From Acidobacteriota bacterium (GTDB lineage Bacteria > Actinomycetota > Acidimicrobiia > Acidimicrobiales > RAAP-2): 64,000 nucleotides of DNA. The stretch is from the NCBI GenBank assembly GCA_028873575.1, contig JAGWHY010000004.1, forward strand, positions 20,273 through 84,272, in the 5' to 3' direction. Positions 17,078 to 25,524 of the stretch are shown one piece after another (position 1 is the first letter of the stretch; every line of letters starts with the position of its first letter). A program made the position numbers and the translations under genes. The notes beneath the pieces were generated by a model. The model had not been told where the DNA came from and made no database searches. It saw only the letters and a program-made list of their open reading frames with translations.

Positions 17078-18243
17078 CGCGTGCGTGGACGCACTGGGCG
17101 ACCTCCGAGGACCTCGGTACGTTCGGGTTGCCCGCGCACGACGCCGGTACGGGCTTGGTCGGCGCGCCACTCGGCGACGCCCAGTTCGGTGACCCCTTCG
17201 TCCTCGACGTCTTTGACGCGTACCAGGCGGGTCTGATCACTAATCCCAACGTGGTGGTAGCCGGCGCCATCGGCGCGGGTAAGAGCACCGTGGTGAAGAT
17301 GCAACTTCGCCGCGCGTTGGCCCGCGGGCGACGGGTGGTGGTGCTCGATCCCAAGGGTGAGTACGGCCCGCTCGCTCGTCACCACGGTTACGCGCCGGTC
17401 GTGCTCGGTCGAGACGGGTGGTGTGACCCCTTCGGTGAGGTCGACCAGGAGGGCTCGAGTCTGTTGCGGTTCCTGCTCGCGAGCGCGCTGGGTGAGACTC
17501 TCGGGGTCGAGGAGCACTTCGTGATCGACGAGGTCTGGCGCGACGTCACCGTGGCGCGGCCCCGACGCGTGCTGCGCCACGCGCTGGCGACCCTCGCGCG
17601 CAGCGTGGTCGATCCCACGCCTTCGCCGGCGCGCCGGGTCGCCCTCGGACTCCATCGATTGGTGGAGGGTGACCTACGAGGACTCTTTGACGGTGACGGT
17701 GAGCCTCTCACTCTCGACGGCGACCTTGTGGTGGTTGATCTCTCCGCGCAGTGGGCGAGTAGCGCGCTGCCCCTGGCCCTCTTGGCGGTGGTGGCCGCGG
17801 CGCGCCGGGTCTTGGGCGGCGGCGATCGCCTCGGGTATCTCGTGCTCGACGAGGCGTGGTCACTGCTCGGCGACGAGTCGGCTCTCGAGTGGCTGCGCGG
17901 CTCGTGGAAGCTCGCGCGTGCGCGCGGCGTCGCGCACGTGCTCGTCCTGCATCGATTCAGTGACGTGGCGTCGGTGGCGAACGCGGGTACCGCGCAACTT
18001 GAACGGGCCCGCGGACTTCTCCGCGAGACTGAGACGGCCTGGCTCTTTCGCCAGCCGCCCGACGAGGCGCGCGAGATTGCCGACGTATTGGCACTCAGTT
18101 CGCTCGAGACGCGCTACCTGCGGACACTGCCGCGCGGCGGCGCGCTCGTGCGCTACGGCCCGCACCGCTCCATCGTTCGCGTGACGCCCGACGCGCACGA
18201 CGCGCCACTCGTCGACACCGACGACGTGATGCGTCTCGCGTGA
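17071..18243 (+). CDS. VirB4-like conjugal transfer ATPase
   Basis: About 390 residues. Walker A is AGAIGAGKSTVVK and Walker B is YLVLDEAWSLL; VVVLDPKGEYGPLARHHG after Walker A and TAWLFRQPPDEAREIADVL near the end are VirB4/TraC hallmarks. Typical VirB4 proteins are about 800 residues; the missing N-terminal domain appears to be supplied by the preceding gene. GTG at 17071 is chosen because it begins the homologous region and overlaps the upstream stop; GTG at 17041 is also possible. It powers substrate translocation or pilus assembly in known systems. Confidence 0.75.
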   Translation: MVARAWTHWATSEDLGTFGLPAHDAGTGLVGAPLGDAQFGDPFVLDVFDAYQAGLITNPNVVVAGAIGAGKSTVVKMQLRRALARGRRVVVLDPKGEYGPLARHHGYAPVVLGRDGWCDPFGEVDQEGSSLLRFLLASALGETLGVEEHFVIDEVWRDVTVARPRRVLRHALATLARSVVDPTPSPARRVALGLHRLVEGDLRGLFDGDGEPLTLDGDLVVVDLSAQWASSALPLALLAVVAAARRVLGGGDRLGYLVLDEAWSLLGDESALEWLRGSWKLARARGVAHVLVLHRFSDVASVANAGTAQLERARGLLRETETAWLFRQPPDEAREIADVLALSSLETRYLRTLPRGGALVRYGPHRSIVRVTPDAHDAPLVDTDDVMRLA

Positions 18244-19445
18244 ACGTCCGCCCACCCCTCGGGGTTCGCTTCGTAGGGCCGGTCGCTTGGGGACCCACCA
18301 CGTACCTCGAGCGTGACAGTTCGCTGCTCGTGGTGGGGCCGACCCAGTCGGGGAAGACCTCGTCGCTCGTCGTGCCGGCGATTCTCAATTGGCGTGACGC
18401 GCTGGTCGTCACGAGCGTCAAGCGCGACGTGGTGGCCACCACCCGAGAGTGGCGCGAGGCGTTAGGTCAGGTGACGGTGCTCGAACCCGGCGAGGAGTCC
18501 GGGCTGACGTTTAATCCCATGGAGGGTCTGCGCTCGCTTCGCCACGCGTCGCGCGTCGCGCGCGACCTCACGTTGAGCGCGGGTGACCGCGGCGAAGGCG
18601 AGTTTTGGAACGCGCTCGCGACCAAACTCGTCGCGGCCCTCATGGTCGTGGCCGCGTCGCGCGGGGCGAACATCTTCGAGGTAGCTCGCGTGGTCGAGCG
18701 TCGAGCTCTCGAGGCGTGGGCGCGGGGTGACGACGACGCGAGCGCGATTCTGCGTGGCTTCCTCGACTACGAACCGCGCACGCTCGACAGCGTGCTCACC
18801 ACCGCCGAGACCATGCTCTACCCCTGGCGCTTCCCCCAACCACTGGCCGCGATTCGGCGCGTCGTGCACGGCGCGAACACGCTCTACCTCTGCGCGCCGC
18901 AGGGCGAGCAGCGCCACTACGAGGCTCTCTTTCGTGGCGCGCTGCGCGCCGTACTGGACGAACAGCAACGACGCGTCGATCAGGGACGCTCGCGCGAGGT
19001 CTTGTTCGTCCTCGACGAAGCGGCCACGGTCGCCTCGCTCGATGAACTCGACCAACTCGCCGCCACCGTGCGGGGGCTGGGCGTCACGCTGGTGACGGTC
19101 GTGCAGGACTTCGCCCAGCTTCGGGCGCGCTGGGGCGAGCGCGCCTCGTCGATCGTGAACAACCACGCGACGCGCGTGGTCTTGGCCGGCCTCGCCGATC
19201 CCACGGTAGGGACGTACCTGCCCGAACTCGTGAGCGCGCCCGAGGGTCAGCCGGCGCGTTCGCTACGCCGGGCGCCGGGACGCACGGCCTTCGTCGTGAG
19301 CGGTCGGCGCGCGCCGTATCGGGTGCGCCTGCGTCCGTGGTGGCGCGTGCGCGGGTTGCGCGATCGAGGGACCGAGGCGACAAAAGTACGATTCGCCCAT
19401 GGCCCTAACGCCCTCGCCCCTCCAAGAGCAGATCTTCGCCATTGA
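18240..19445 (+). CDS. VirD4/TraD-like coupling protein ATPase
   Basis: 401 residues. Walker A GPTQSGKTSS, then the family motif VTSVKRDVVATTREWRE and FNPMEGLRSLRHASRVARDL, and Walker B VLFVLDEAATVASLDELDQL. The segment LVTVVQDFAQLRARWG and VNNHATRVVLAGLADP is typical of type IV coupling proteins, which bring DNA or protein substrates to the channel. No N-terminal membrane helices are present, unlike classical VirD4, so it is a soluble TraG/TraM-recognition-type variant. Start GTG overlaps the VirB4 stop by 4 nt. The 3' end overlaps the following kinase gene by 47 nt. Confidence 0.78.
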   Translation: MNVRPPLGVRFVGPVAWGPTTYLERDSSLLVVGPTQSGKTSSLVVPAILNWRDALVVTSVKRDVVATTREWREALGQVTVLEPGEESGLTFNPMEGLRSLRHASRVARDLTLSAGDRGEGEFWNALATKLVAALMVVAASRGANIFEVARVVERRALEAWARGDDDASAILRGFLDYEPRTLDSVLTTAETMLYPWRFPQPLAAIRRVVHGANTLYLCAPQGEQRHYEALFRGALRAVLDEQQRRVDQGRSREVLFVLDEAATVASLDELDQLAATVRGLGVTLVTVVQDFAQLRARWGERASSIVNNHATRVVLAGLADPTVGTYLPELVSAPEGQPARSLRRAPGRTAFVVSGRRAPYRVRLRPWWRVRGLRDRGTEATKVRFAHGPNALAPPRADLRH

Positions 19446-20196
19446 CGTCGGGGCGACGAACATCAAGTTCTGTCACGTCAATCAAGAAGGCGAACTGCTG
19501 CGCGGCGTGCGTCGACGCCCCACGCCCTACCCGTGCAGCCCCGAGCGACTGATGGAATTTCTGGTGGAGCGAATCACGAAGAGCGGCTGTCGCCGGGTCG
19601 GCGTGGGGTTCCCCGGCGAGTTCCGCGACGGCTTCGTGGTGCGCCCGGGCAATCTTTCGCGCCCCGGGGGCGTGACGACTGAGGTCGATCCGGCGCTCGA
19701 AGAGCGGTGGCGTGGCTTCGCGCTGCAGGACCGCCTGCGCGAGGCGACCAAGCGCGACGTGCGCGTCGTTAACGACGCCACGATGGCCGCTCTTGGCTGT
19801 TGCGGTGACGAGCCCGTGGAGGTCGTCTTGACGTTGGGCACGGGGCTCGGCCTCGCGCTCTGTCGCGACGGGCGATTGCAAAAGGTACGCGACGTCGGCG
19901 CGGAGATCTTTCGTGACGAGCAGACCTACGACCAGTGCGTGGGCGAGCGGGGACGTGCCGCGGGTGACGAACGCTGGAACGAGGCGGTGCTCGCGGTGGT
20001 CACGCGCTTCGCCGAAGAGTTCGACGCCACCGTGGTGCACTTGGCCGGCGGCAACGCCCGTCGCGTCACGCCACTCATGTTCGAGGGGCTGCGCGCGCGC
20101 GTCGTGATCGACGGGAACGAGGCGCCGATCCACGGGGCGGCGCGGCTCTTCGGTGAGGACTACGCCCGCGCGACGGGCGCCTTGCGCGAAGGTTAG
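19399..20196 (+). CDS. ROK-family sugar kinase, polyphosphate-glucokinase-like
   Basis: 265 residues of the ASKHA fold. The phosphate-1 motif is AIDVGATNIKFCHV, the middle motif VVNDATMAALGCCG, and phosphate-2 is TLGTGLGLALCRDG. The ROK zinc motif (GHxxxxxxCxCG) is absent, as in the polyphosphate/ATP glucokinase branch, so a glucokinase role is plausible but not certain. The ATG at 19399 has TACGAT 6 nt upstream and lies inside the end of the coupling-protein gene. It is probably transcribed independently of the T4SS-like operon. Confidence 0.72.
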   Translation: MALTPSPLQEQIFAIDVGATNIKFCHVNQEGELLRGVRRRPTPYPCSPERLMEFLVERITKSGCRRVGVGFPGEFRDGFVVRPGNLSRPGGVTTEVDPALEERWRGFALQDRLREATKRDVRVVNDATMAALGCCGDEPVEVVLTLGTGLGLALCRDGRLQKVRDVGAEIFRDEQTYDQCVGERGRAAGDERWNEAVLAVVTRFAEEFDATVVHLAGGNARRVTPLMFEGLRARVVIDGNEAPIHGAARLFGEDYARATGALREG

Positions 20197-21122
20197 GCGC
20201 GCGTCGCGACGCTGGTCGGGGCGAAGTACTCGCTTAAGTACTTCTCGCCTTCGTCACAGAGAATGGTCACCACGACGGCGTCGGGTCCCAGCTCGTCGCG
20301 CAGTCGTCGCGCCGCGACGACGTTGGCGCCAGAGCTTGGACCCACGAGAAGACCGTGGCGTCGGGCGAGTTGACGCATCTCGGCAATCGCGTCGTCACTG
20401 TGTACCGCGACGACGCGGCTCACGAGTTCGCGGTGGCGGGCAAAAAGCGCCGGCACGAAGCCGTCGGCGATCCCCTCAATGTGGTGCAGGTTCACGTCGC
20501 CGCACTGGATCGTGCACGACTCGGCCGGTTCGAGCGCGACGAGGAGCACGTTCGGATTCGCCGCCCGGAGTGCCTGGCCGACGCCGATCAAGGTGCCCCC
20601 GGTGCCCACGCCCATCACGAAGGCGTCCGGCACGCGCCCCGTACCTAGTTGGTCGAGAATCTCCGCGCCGAGCCAGGCGCAATTCTCTTCGACGTTCCAC
20701 TCGTTCTCGAACTGTCGTGGCGCGAAGTGTCCGGGACGTGACGCGAACTCCGTGACGACCTCGAGCGCTTCGTTGACGTGAAAGTCACCCACCTGGTGCA
20801 GTTCCGCGCCGAAGGCGGTCGTGATCGCGGCGCGTTCGGGGCTGAGCCCCTCGGGAGTCACCACGATCATGCGATAGCCCTTCACCGCCGCGACCATGCT
20901 CATCGCGTTGCCGGTGTTGCCGCTCGAGGCTTCAACAATCGTGTCGCCGGGTTTGAGCAGGCCCTCGCGCTCGGCGCGCTCGATGATGTAGCGCGCCATG
21001 CGGGCCTTGATCGACCCCGATGGGTTGAGGTACTCAAGTTTGAGCCAGAGACCTTCGACGTGGAGGAGAGGAGTGTTACCAATCGCCTCGAGAATGCTCG
21101 TCGAGATCCGCGGCGAGCTCAC
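20193..21122 (-). CDS. PLP-dependent cysteine synthase family protein
   Basis: 309 residues, fold-type II PLP enzyme. The PLP lysine lies in NPSGSIKARMA, the substrate loop is VEASSGNTGNAMSM, and the phosphate-binding loop is MGVGTGGTLIGVG. These match O-acetylserine sulfhydrylase/cystathionine beta-synthase-type proteins. The lysine context (SGSIKAR rather than SVKDR) differs from canonical CysK, so O-phosphoserine, homocysteine or other substrates are possible. No CBS domain. Start overlaps the upstream M20 hydrolase stop by 4 nt, an operon that may handle acylated or sulfur amino acids. Confidence 0.82.
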   Translation of the reverse strand: MSSPRISTSILEAIGNTPLLHVEGLWLKLEYLNPSGSIKARMARYIIERAEREGLLKPGDTIVEASSGNTGNAMSMVAAVKGYRMIVVTPEGLSPERAAITTAFGAELHQVGDFHVNEALEVVTEFASRPGHFAPRQFENEWNVEENCAWLGAEILDQLGTGRVPDAFVMGVGTGGTLIGVGQALRAANPNVLLVALEPAESCTIQCGDVNLHHIEGIADGFVPALFARHRELVSRVVAVHSDDAIAEMRQLARRHGLLVGPSSGANVVAARRLRDELGPDAVVVTILCDEGEKYLSEYFAPTSVATRA

Positions 21123-22312
21123 GCGACGTCCTCAGCGAGGGTGAGGGCAGCGTGCGTGAGCACGCCCGCCGCGACGCGAAGCGCCCCGTCGTCGACGAAG
21201 AAGTCGGGACTGTGGTGCATGCCACTCGTGCCGTCGCTCCCAGCGCCGCCGACGAAGAGGTAGCAGCCCGGCACGCGGCGCCAAAACTCGGAGACGTCGT
21301 CACTCGGCGACGCGGGCGGCACCGTCAACACGCTCGCGTCGCCGACGACCGCGCGCGCACTGGCCATCGCGACCTCGGTGACGAAGGGGTCGTTACGCAC
21401 CGCGGGCGCCACCTCGCCGAAGCTCAACTCGTACGTCACCGCGAAGCGTTGCGCGATCTCGTCGAGCAGCGCGCTCAGACGCGACCGCGTTTCGTCGACC
21501 TGTTCGTCGGTGAAGGTGCGAATCGTGCCGCGAAGGAGTGCCTGACGGGGTACCACGTTGTTGGCCGTCCCGGCGCTCAGCACGCCGGCCGAACAGGCGC
21601 AGTTCGCGCCTTCGAAGGTCAAGCCATCGACGACTTCGCCGAGACGAGGCGCGAGGGCGCTGACGGCGAGTACGACGTTGCCGTCGGCGACGGCCATCGC
21701 GCCGTGTCCGCCGGCGCCGCGGAGGGTGACCGTGATCGCGCAGGCCTCGCTCATCATGACGCCCGGTCGCGTCGCGACGACGCCCACCGGCGCGAGCGAG
21801 GTGACGTGCACGCCGAGGCCGTAGTCCACGGGGTGCTCGTCGAAGATTCCGCCCTCGATCATGGCGCGCGCGCCACCTAAGCCTTCCTCGGCCGGCTGGA
21901 AAACCAGTGTGTACTCGCCCGCGATCTGGTCCCGGTAGCGAGCGAGGAGATCGGCGACGCCGAGGAGCGCCGCGGTGTGCACGTCGTGGCCACAGGCGTG
22001 CATGACGCCGTCGTAGCGCGATCGGTAGGGCAGGTCGCGTTCTTCGTGCACGGGTAGCGCGTCGATGTCGGCGCGCAACATGACGCGCTGGCCGGGTCGC
22101 GCGCCGCGTAATTTCGCGATCGCGCCGGTGGGCGTGGGCGTCGTGAAGAGTTCCCACCCGAGTTCGCGCAATCGTTGAGTGACCACCTCGGTCGTGCGAA
22201 ACTCCTGGAAGGAGAGCTCGGGGTGTGCGTGCAGGTCGTGACGACGATTGACCATGTCGTCGTTAACCGCGTCGAGGAGTTGGGGCAGGTTGTTGAGAGC
22301 GGAAGTGGTCAC
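21119..22312 (-). CDS. M20-family amidohydrolase
   Basis: 397 residues of the M20D/HipO-like group. Metal and catalytic motifs are visible: RADIDALPVHEE, HACGHDVHTAALLG, FQPAEEGLGGA, and a C-terminal TSGMHHSPDFFVDD. The family removes acyl groups from N-acyl amino acids (hippurate, N-acetyl amino acids, IAA conjugates). A lid/dimerisation domain lies in the middle (about 180-290). It is co-transcribed with the cysteine-synthase-like gene, so the hydrolase may release a precursor for it; this is inference. Confidence 0.88.
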   Translation of the reverse strand: MTTSALNNLPQLLDAVNDDMVNRRHDLHAHPELSFQEFRTTEVVTQRLRELGWELFTTPTPTGAIAKLRGARPGQRVMLRADIDALPVHEERDLPYRSRYDGVMHACGHDVHTAALLGVADLLARYRDQIAGEYTLVFQPAEEGLGGARAMIEGGIFDEHPVDYGLGVHVTSLAPVGVVATRPGVMMSEACAITVTLRGAGGHGAMAVADGNVVLAVSALAPRLGEVVDGLTFEGANCACSAGVLSAGTANNVVPRQALLRGTIRTFTDEQVDETRSRLSALLDEIAQRFAVTYELSFGEVAPAVRNDPFVTEVAMASARAVVGDASVLTVPPASPSDDVSEFWRRVPGCYLFVGGAGSDGTSGMHHSPDFFVDDGALRVAAGVLTHAALTLAEDVA

Positions 22313-22381
22313 GAACCCGATGGTAGGGCAGCCTCGGCCGCCCTCGCGGAGGCTGGGCTAGACTGGACCCTCAGTATCAAC

Positions 22382-22455
22382 GCGGCTGTAGCTCAGCGGA
22401 TTAGAGCATCGGTCTACGGAACCGAGGGTCGGGGGTTCGAATCCCTCCAGCCGCA
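22382..22455 (+). tRNA. tRNA-Arg (ACG)
   Basis: Acceptor GCGGCTG/CAGCCGC, D arm GCTC/GAGC, anticodon stem TCGGT/ACCGA with loop CTACGGA (anticodon ACG, read as ICG), T arm GGGGG/CCCTC. CCA is not encoded. ACG would need TadA, which is encoded at 35822. Confidence 0.96.
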
Positions 22456-22523
22456 CGACAGTGACCCAAAGCCGATTCGATGGTCACGTCTTCGCCGCCC
22501 AGCGCCACGACCGTGAATGGGCC

Positions 22524-23195
22524 ATGATGAAAGCGTTGGCGTCATTGACGCGCGGCGTCGAACGTGAAGGGCGGGAGGTAACGGCCACGAAAAAATCGTT
22601 CGGTCTGTTGATTGGCGTGGCCGTTCTGCTCGCCGGAGTACCCAGCGCGTCATTCGCCGCGAACTCGTGGCCGGCGACGTTAGTCATGCAGCGGGGTCTT
22701 TCGCAGTCGCGGTACTTTCACCCACCCGCTTGGGGCACCGTGCTTTCGCCGCGTCAGGCGAACGACGTCGCGCTGCGGGAATCCTCGCGCGGCGCGTGGT
22801 GGGGCGTGTGGCGTCAAGGCGGGGGCCCACCCGAGCTCGCGGTGCGTAGCGTCGACGAGGGCCAACACTGGGTGGTGGCCAGTCCCGTACTGGCGAGCGA
22901 CTGGGTCGGCGGTGGTATTTACTACGTCAACGCGGTCTACCCCGAGAACGCGTCGACCGTCGTGATCGTGAGTAACGCGGTGATTGACCTCACGACGGAC
23001 GGAGGGCGTCGGTGGTATCAGTACGTCAACACCGCCGACGACTGGACGATGCGCGTGCGCTTTCGTGGGGGCGCGCTCGAACTGCTGGTTCGCCCCGCGC
23101 CCTACGCCACCGCGTTGGCGAACACGCGAGCGACCTACCACTTGAGCGTGCGCGACCATCGTTGGCGTCGCGTGTCCGTGCAGGCCTCGCCCTAG
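22524..23195 (+). CDS. secreted protein with Asp-box-like repeats
   Basis: About 223 residues. A basic N-region is followed by FGLLIGVAVLLAGVPSA and a likely cleavage after SFAA, giving an exported protein. Two Asp-box-like motifs (SVDEGQHWVVA, TTDGGRRWYQY) suggest part of a small beta-propeller. The ATG at 22524 is one of two adjacent ATGs; the frame is open back to 22461, directly behind tRNA-Arg, so the exact start is uncertain. No known enzyme motif. It belongs to the same loose type as the proteins at 1440 and 33147. Confidence 0.55.
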   Translation: MMKALASLTRGVEREGREVTATKKSFGLLIGVAVLLAGVPSASFAANSWPATLVMQRGLSQSRYFHPPAWGTVLSPRQANDVALRESSRGAWWGVWRQGGGPPELAVRSVDEGQHWVVASPVLASDWVGGGIYYVNAVYPENASTVVIVSNAVIDLTTDGGRRWYQYVNTADDWTMRVRFRGGALELLVRPAPYATALANTRATYHLSVRDHRWRRVSVQASP

Positions 23196-23220
23196 GGAGC
23201 GTTCGCCGGCGTCGAGGGGC

Positions 23221-23670
23221 TTACGAGTTCTCCACGACGACGCCAATCAGCAAGGCGCTCGTGACGAGGGCGAGAACCACCGGGTAACGCTTTCGATCGA
23301 CCACCTCGCGTAGTTGCTCCAACACCTTCCACGAAACGGCGCCGGCCCGCGCGATGCTGAGGAGTCGAAGTACCTGCAACCCTCGTAAGGGGCGAAGCAG
23401 CGGCAACGCGATCACGATGAGGTCAAGGAGGTGACGTCGCACGAAGGTGCCGCGCGCGGGCGCGAGCACGAGCTTGATCAGGTACTCGACCGCGAAGACG
23501 AGCCAGAAAATGGTGTCGAGTACGAGGAAGACGTGATTCGTCGACGCGGGGAGCGACGTGAAAAAAGAAATCTCGAGGACCGGAATCCAGAGAATGCCGA
23601 GCACCATCATGGGTACTTCGGTGGCCCCGGCGAATCGGTCGAACGTCGTTTGGGAACGAGATGTGATTTT
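23221..23670 (-). CDS. voltage-sensor domain of an ion channel, pore region absent
   Basis: About 149 residues: S1 (about 20-40), S2-S3 with FAVEYLIKLVLAP and RRHLLDLIVIALP, and an S4-like helix with spaced arginines (LRPLRGLQVLRLLSIARAG). The S4-S5 linker and start of S5 (PVVLALVTSALLIGVVVE) follow, then a stop. Voltage-gated cation channels continue with a pore (TVGYG-like) and S6, which are missing. Either the gene is truncated or it is a voltage-sensor-only protein. ATG at 23670 has GGGTGG upstream; a GTG at 23685 adds four residues. Confidence 0.6.
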   Translation of the reverse strand, partial: KITSRSQTTFDRFAGATEVPMMVLGILWIPVLEISFFTSLPASTNHVFLVLDTIFWLVFAVEYLIKLVLAPARGTFVRRHLLDLIVIALPLLRPLRGLQVLRLLSIARAGAVSWKVLEQLREVVDRKRYPVVLALVTSALLIGVVVENS

Positions 23671-23713
23671 CATACGTCTGGCCACCCAGGTTAAAGCAGC
23701 GCCGGCGGCGGCG

Positions 23714-25162
23714 TTAGTGGGTTAACTCATCGCTCGGCCGTGGCGGCGTGACGACGTGGCTCGACGAGGGTTCGACGAGCAGTGGCGCCTCAAAGATTTC
23801 CGCCGACGCCTCTTCCAAGGTCTGTCCCATGGGCTCGGGCAGGGCCAATCTGGTCAAGATCGCGCCCACGATGGACACGCTGGCCATGACCGCCATCACG
23901 CCACGTACGCCCATGCTGTTCAAGAGATGGGGAACGAACAGGGCGCCGAGAAACGCCCCAAATTTGCCCGCCGCGGCGGAGATTCCGTCACCCGCACCAC
24001 GAATGGCGGTGGGGAACACTTCCGAGGGGTAGACGAAGGTCGTCATGTTGGGGCCAAACTCGACGAAGAAGTAGCTAAAGCCAAAGAGCGTGAGGAAGAC
24101 CCAGACTTTTTCGGTCACGCCTGGCACCAAGGCGATGACGAAATAGGCGGCGGTCATCATCAAGAAGCCCTGAATTTGTATACGACGTCGACCCAGTTTG
24201 TCGAGTAACGCGACCGCGACCCAGTAACCAGGTAGCGCGCACACCGTGAAGATCGCGAGTGAGATCAGCGTGTGGTTCAACAGCGTGCCGTTGGGTTGGA
24301 GCGTTTTGAGAATCAACGGGCTCGAGACGGAGTTGCCGTAGTACGCGATATCGAGCAAGAACCACGCGCCGGCGGTGCCAATGAGTCGCTTGAGGAAGGG
24401 CTTCGACGTGAGGCGGGCGCGGGCGGACGCGCGCGGAGTGACGACGACCGGGCGGGTCGACGCGTCGTCGCCCAGCGTCCAGCGCAGCGTCTCGGCCGTA
24501 GTCTCGCCGTCGCCCTTCACCGCCAGTGTGAATCGCGGTGTTTCACGAATTTTGCGTCGTAGGTAAATCACCGAAGCGGCCGGCACGGCGCCCAGAGCCA
24601 ACATGAGACGCCAGGCGACCCCGTTGCTGACGCCCGTCGCGAGGAAGATTGACGCGATGAGTGGCCCCGCGAGGAGGCCAAAGCCCTGCATCGCGAACAC
24701 GGTGCCAATGAGGCGGCCGCGCGAACGGCGGTTCGCGTACTCCGCGGTGATGACCGCCGAGGTGGCGTAGTCCCCGCCGACGCCCAGTCCCACCAACACG
24801 CGAAAGATCATGAGCGACGTGAAGTTCCACGACAGGGCGGACAGAAGCGCGCCTACGACAAGAATGGTGACCTCAACGCCGTACATGCGCTTGCGGCCCA
24901 AGCGGTCCATCAACTTGCCGAACGTGATGGCCCCGACCACGGAGGCCAAGAGCGAGATTGAATTCAGTAGAGAGATTTGATTCGTCGAGAGATTAAAAAT
25001 GGGCGTCAAGATCACCGTGACGGTACCGATAATGAAGAGGTCGTAGGCGTCGGTGAAAAAGCCCATCCCCGCCGTGAACACCGTGAGCCAGTGTTTGCGG
25101 TTGAGGGAGGCTTCGTTGAGCGCGTGGTAGGCGTCGGGGCTCTGTGGGCCAGCGTTCGTCAC
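23714..25162 (-). CDS. MFS transporter, phosphate:H+ symporter (PHS) type
   Basis: 482 residues, twelve helices. The N-terminal AGMGFFTDAYDLFIIGTV is the hallmark of the Pho84/PHS family, and MDRLGRKRMYG and the matching loop LLDKLGRRRIQI are the MFS loop motifs. SYFFVEFGPNMTTFVYPSEVFP (helix 10-11) also fits PHS transporters. The GTG start at 25162 follows AGGGAG. Three PHO-box repeats lie about 105 nt upstream on the same strand, so induction by phosphate limitation through a PhoB/RegX3-type regulator is likely. Related MFS proteins carry aromatic acids; the PHO box favours phosphate. Confidence 0.82.
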   Translation of the reverse strand: MTNAGPQSPDAYHALNEASLNRKHWLTVFTAGMGFFTDAYDLFIIGTVTVILTPIFNLSTNQISLLNSISLLASVVGAITFGKLMDRLGRKRMYGVEVTILVVGALLSALSWNFTSLMIFRVLVGLGVGGDYATSAVITAEYANRRSRGRLIGTVFAMQGFGLLAGPLIASIFLATGVSNGVAWRLMLALGAVPAASVIYLRRKIRETPRFTLAVKGDGETTAETLRWTLGDDASTRPVVVTPRASARARLTSKPFLKRLIGTAGAWFLLDIAYYGNSVSSPLILKTLQPNGTLLNHTLISLAIFTVCALPGYWVAVALLDKLGRRRIQIQGFLMMTAAYFVIALVPGVTEKVWVFLTLFGFSYFFVEFGPNMTTFVYPSEVFPTAIRGAGDGISAAAGKFGAFLGALFVPHLLNSMGVRGVMAVMASVSIVGAILTRLALPEPMGQTLEEASAEIFEAPLLVEPSSSHVVTPPRPSDELTH

Positions 25163-25524
25163 TGTCGTACTCTCCCTTGAGGTCAGTCACCTTGTCGGGT
25201 TTCGCTGACGCGCAACCCACTCCACTTTCGCCGACGCCCGTAACAAGGTCCCTACGGGAAAGTGAAGCCAGCGCGAACGTTACGTGAACATTTGGTGAAC
25301 TCAATCCGACGTGGGTCACGAGAATTTTCCCTGGTCGCTCCGTGGCGACGACCACGAGTCGGGGGTCGCCACCCCAAAATGTCGTGAGATTTGAACGAAG
25401 TTGCGGGTGGCCAACTCTCGACCCGTCGGGCGCGAGCGATAGAGTTAAGGGACACCGACCCCTCGCGGAGAGGGTCGTCCGCCCGTCTGGCGGCCGTCCA
25501 AACACTACGTTTTAGGAGTTTTTC
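25163..25524. other. 362-nt divergent intergenic region, MFS phosphate symporter / sqdB-like gene
   Basis: No supported gene. It holds the PHO-box repeats (25268-25300), and close to the sqdB-like start a GC-rich imperfect hairpin (CGACCC..GGGTCG, about 25459-25481) and the Shine-Dalgarno TAGGAG at about 25512. The base composition is visibly less GC-rich around the PHO boxes than in the flanking genes. Confidence 0.7.
25268..25300 (-). promoter_or_regulatory. PHO box: three contiguous 11-bp direct repeats
   Basis: Read on the minus strand the units are GTTCACCAAAT, GTTCACGTAAC and GTTCGCGCTGG: identical GTTC starts at an exact 11-nt period. This matches the actinobacterial PhoP/RegX3 recognition pattern (tandem 11-nt repeats beginning GTTCACC). 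Orientation is toward the phosphate symporter start at 25162; the sqdB-like gene starts 225 nt away on the other side and could share it. Confidence 0.8.

Noticed and set aside
14642..19445. Integrative conjugative element with attachment sites
   Set aside because: No tRNA-adjacent direct repeats, integrase, excisionase or relaxase, and no composition break; kept only as a T4SS-like operon.
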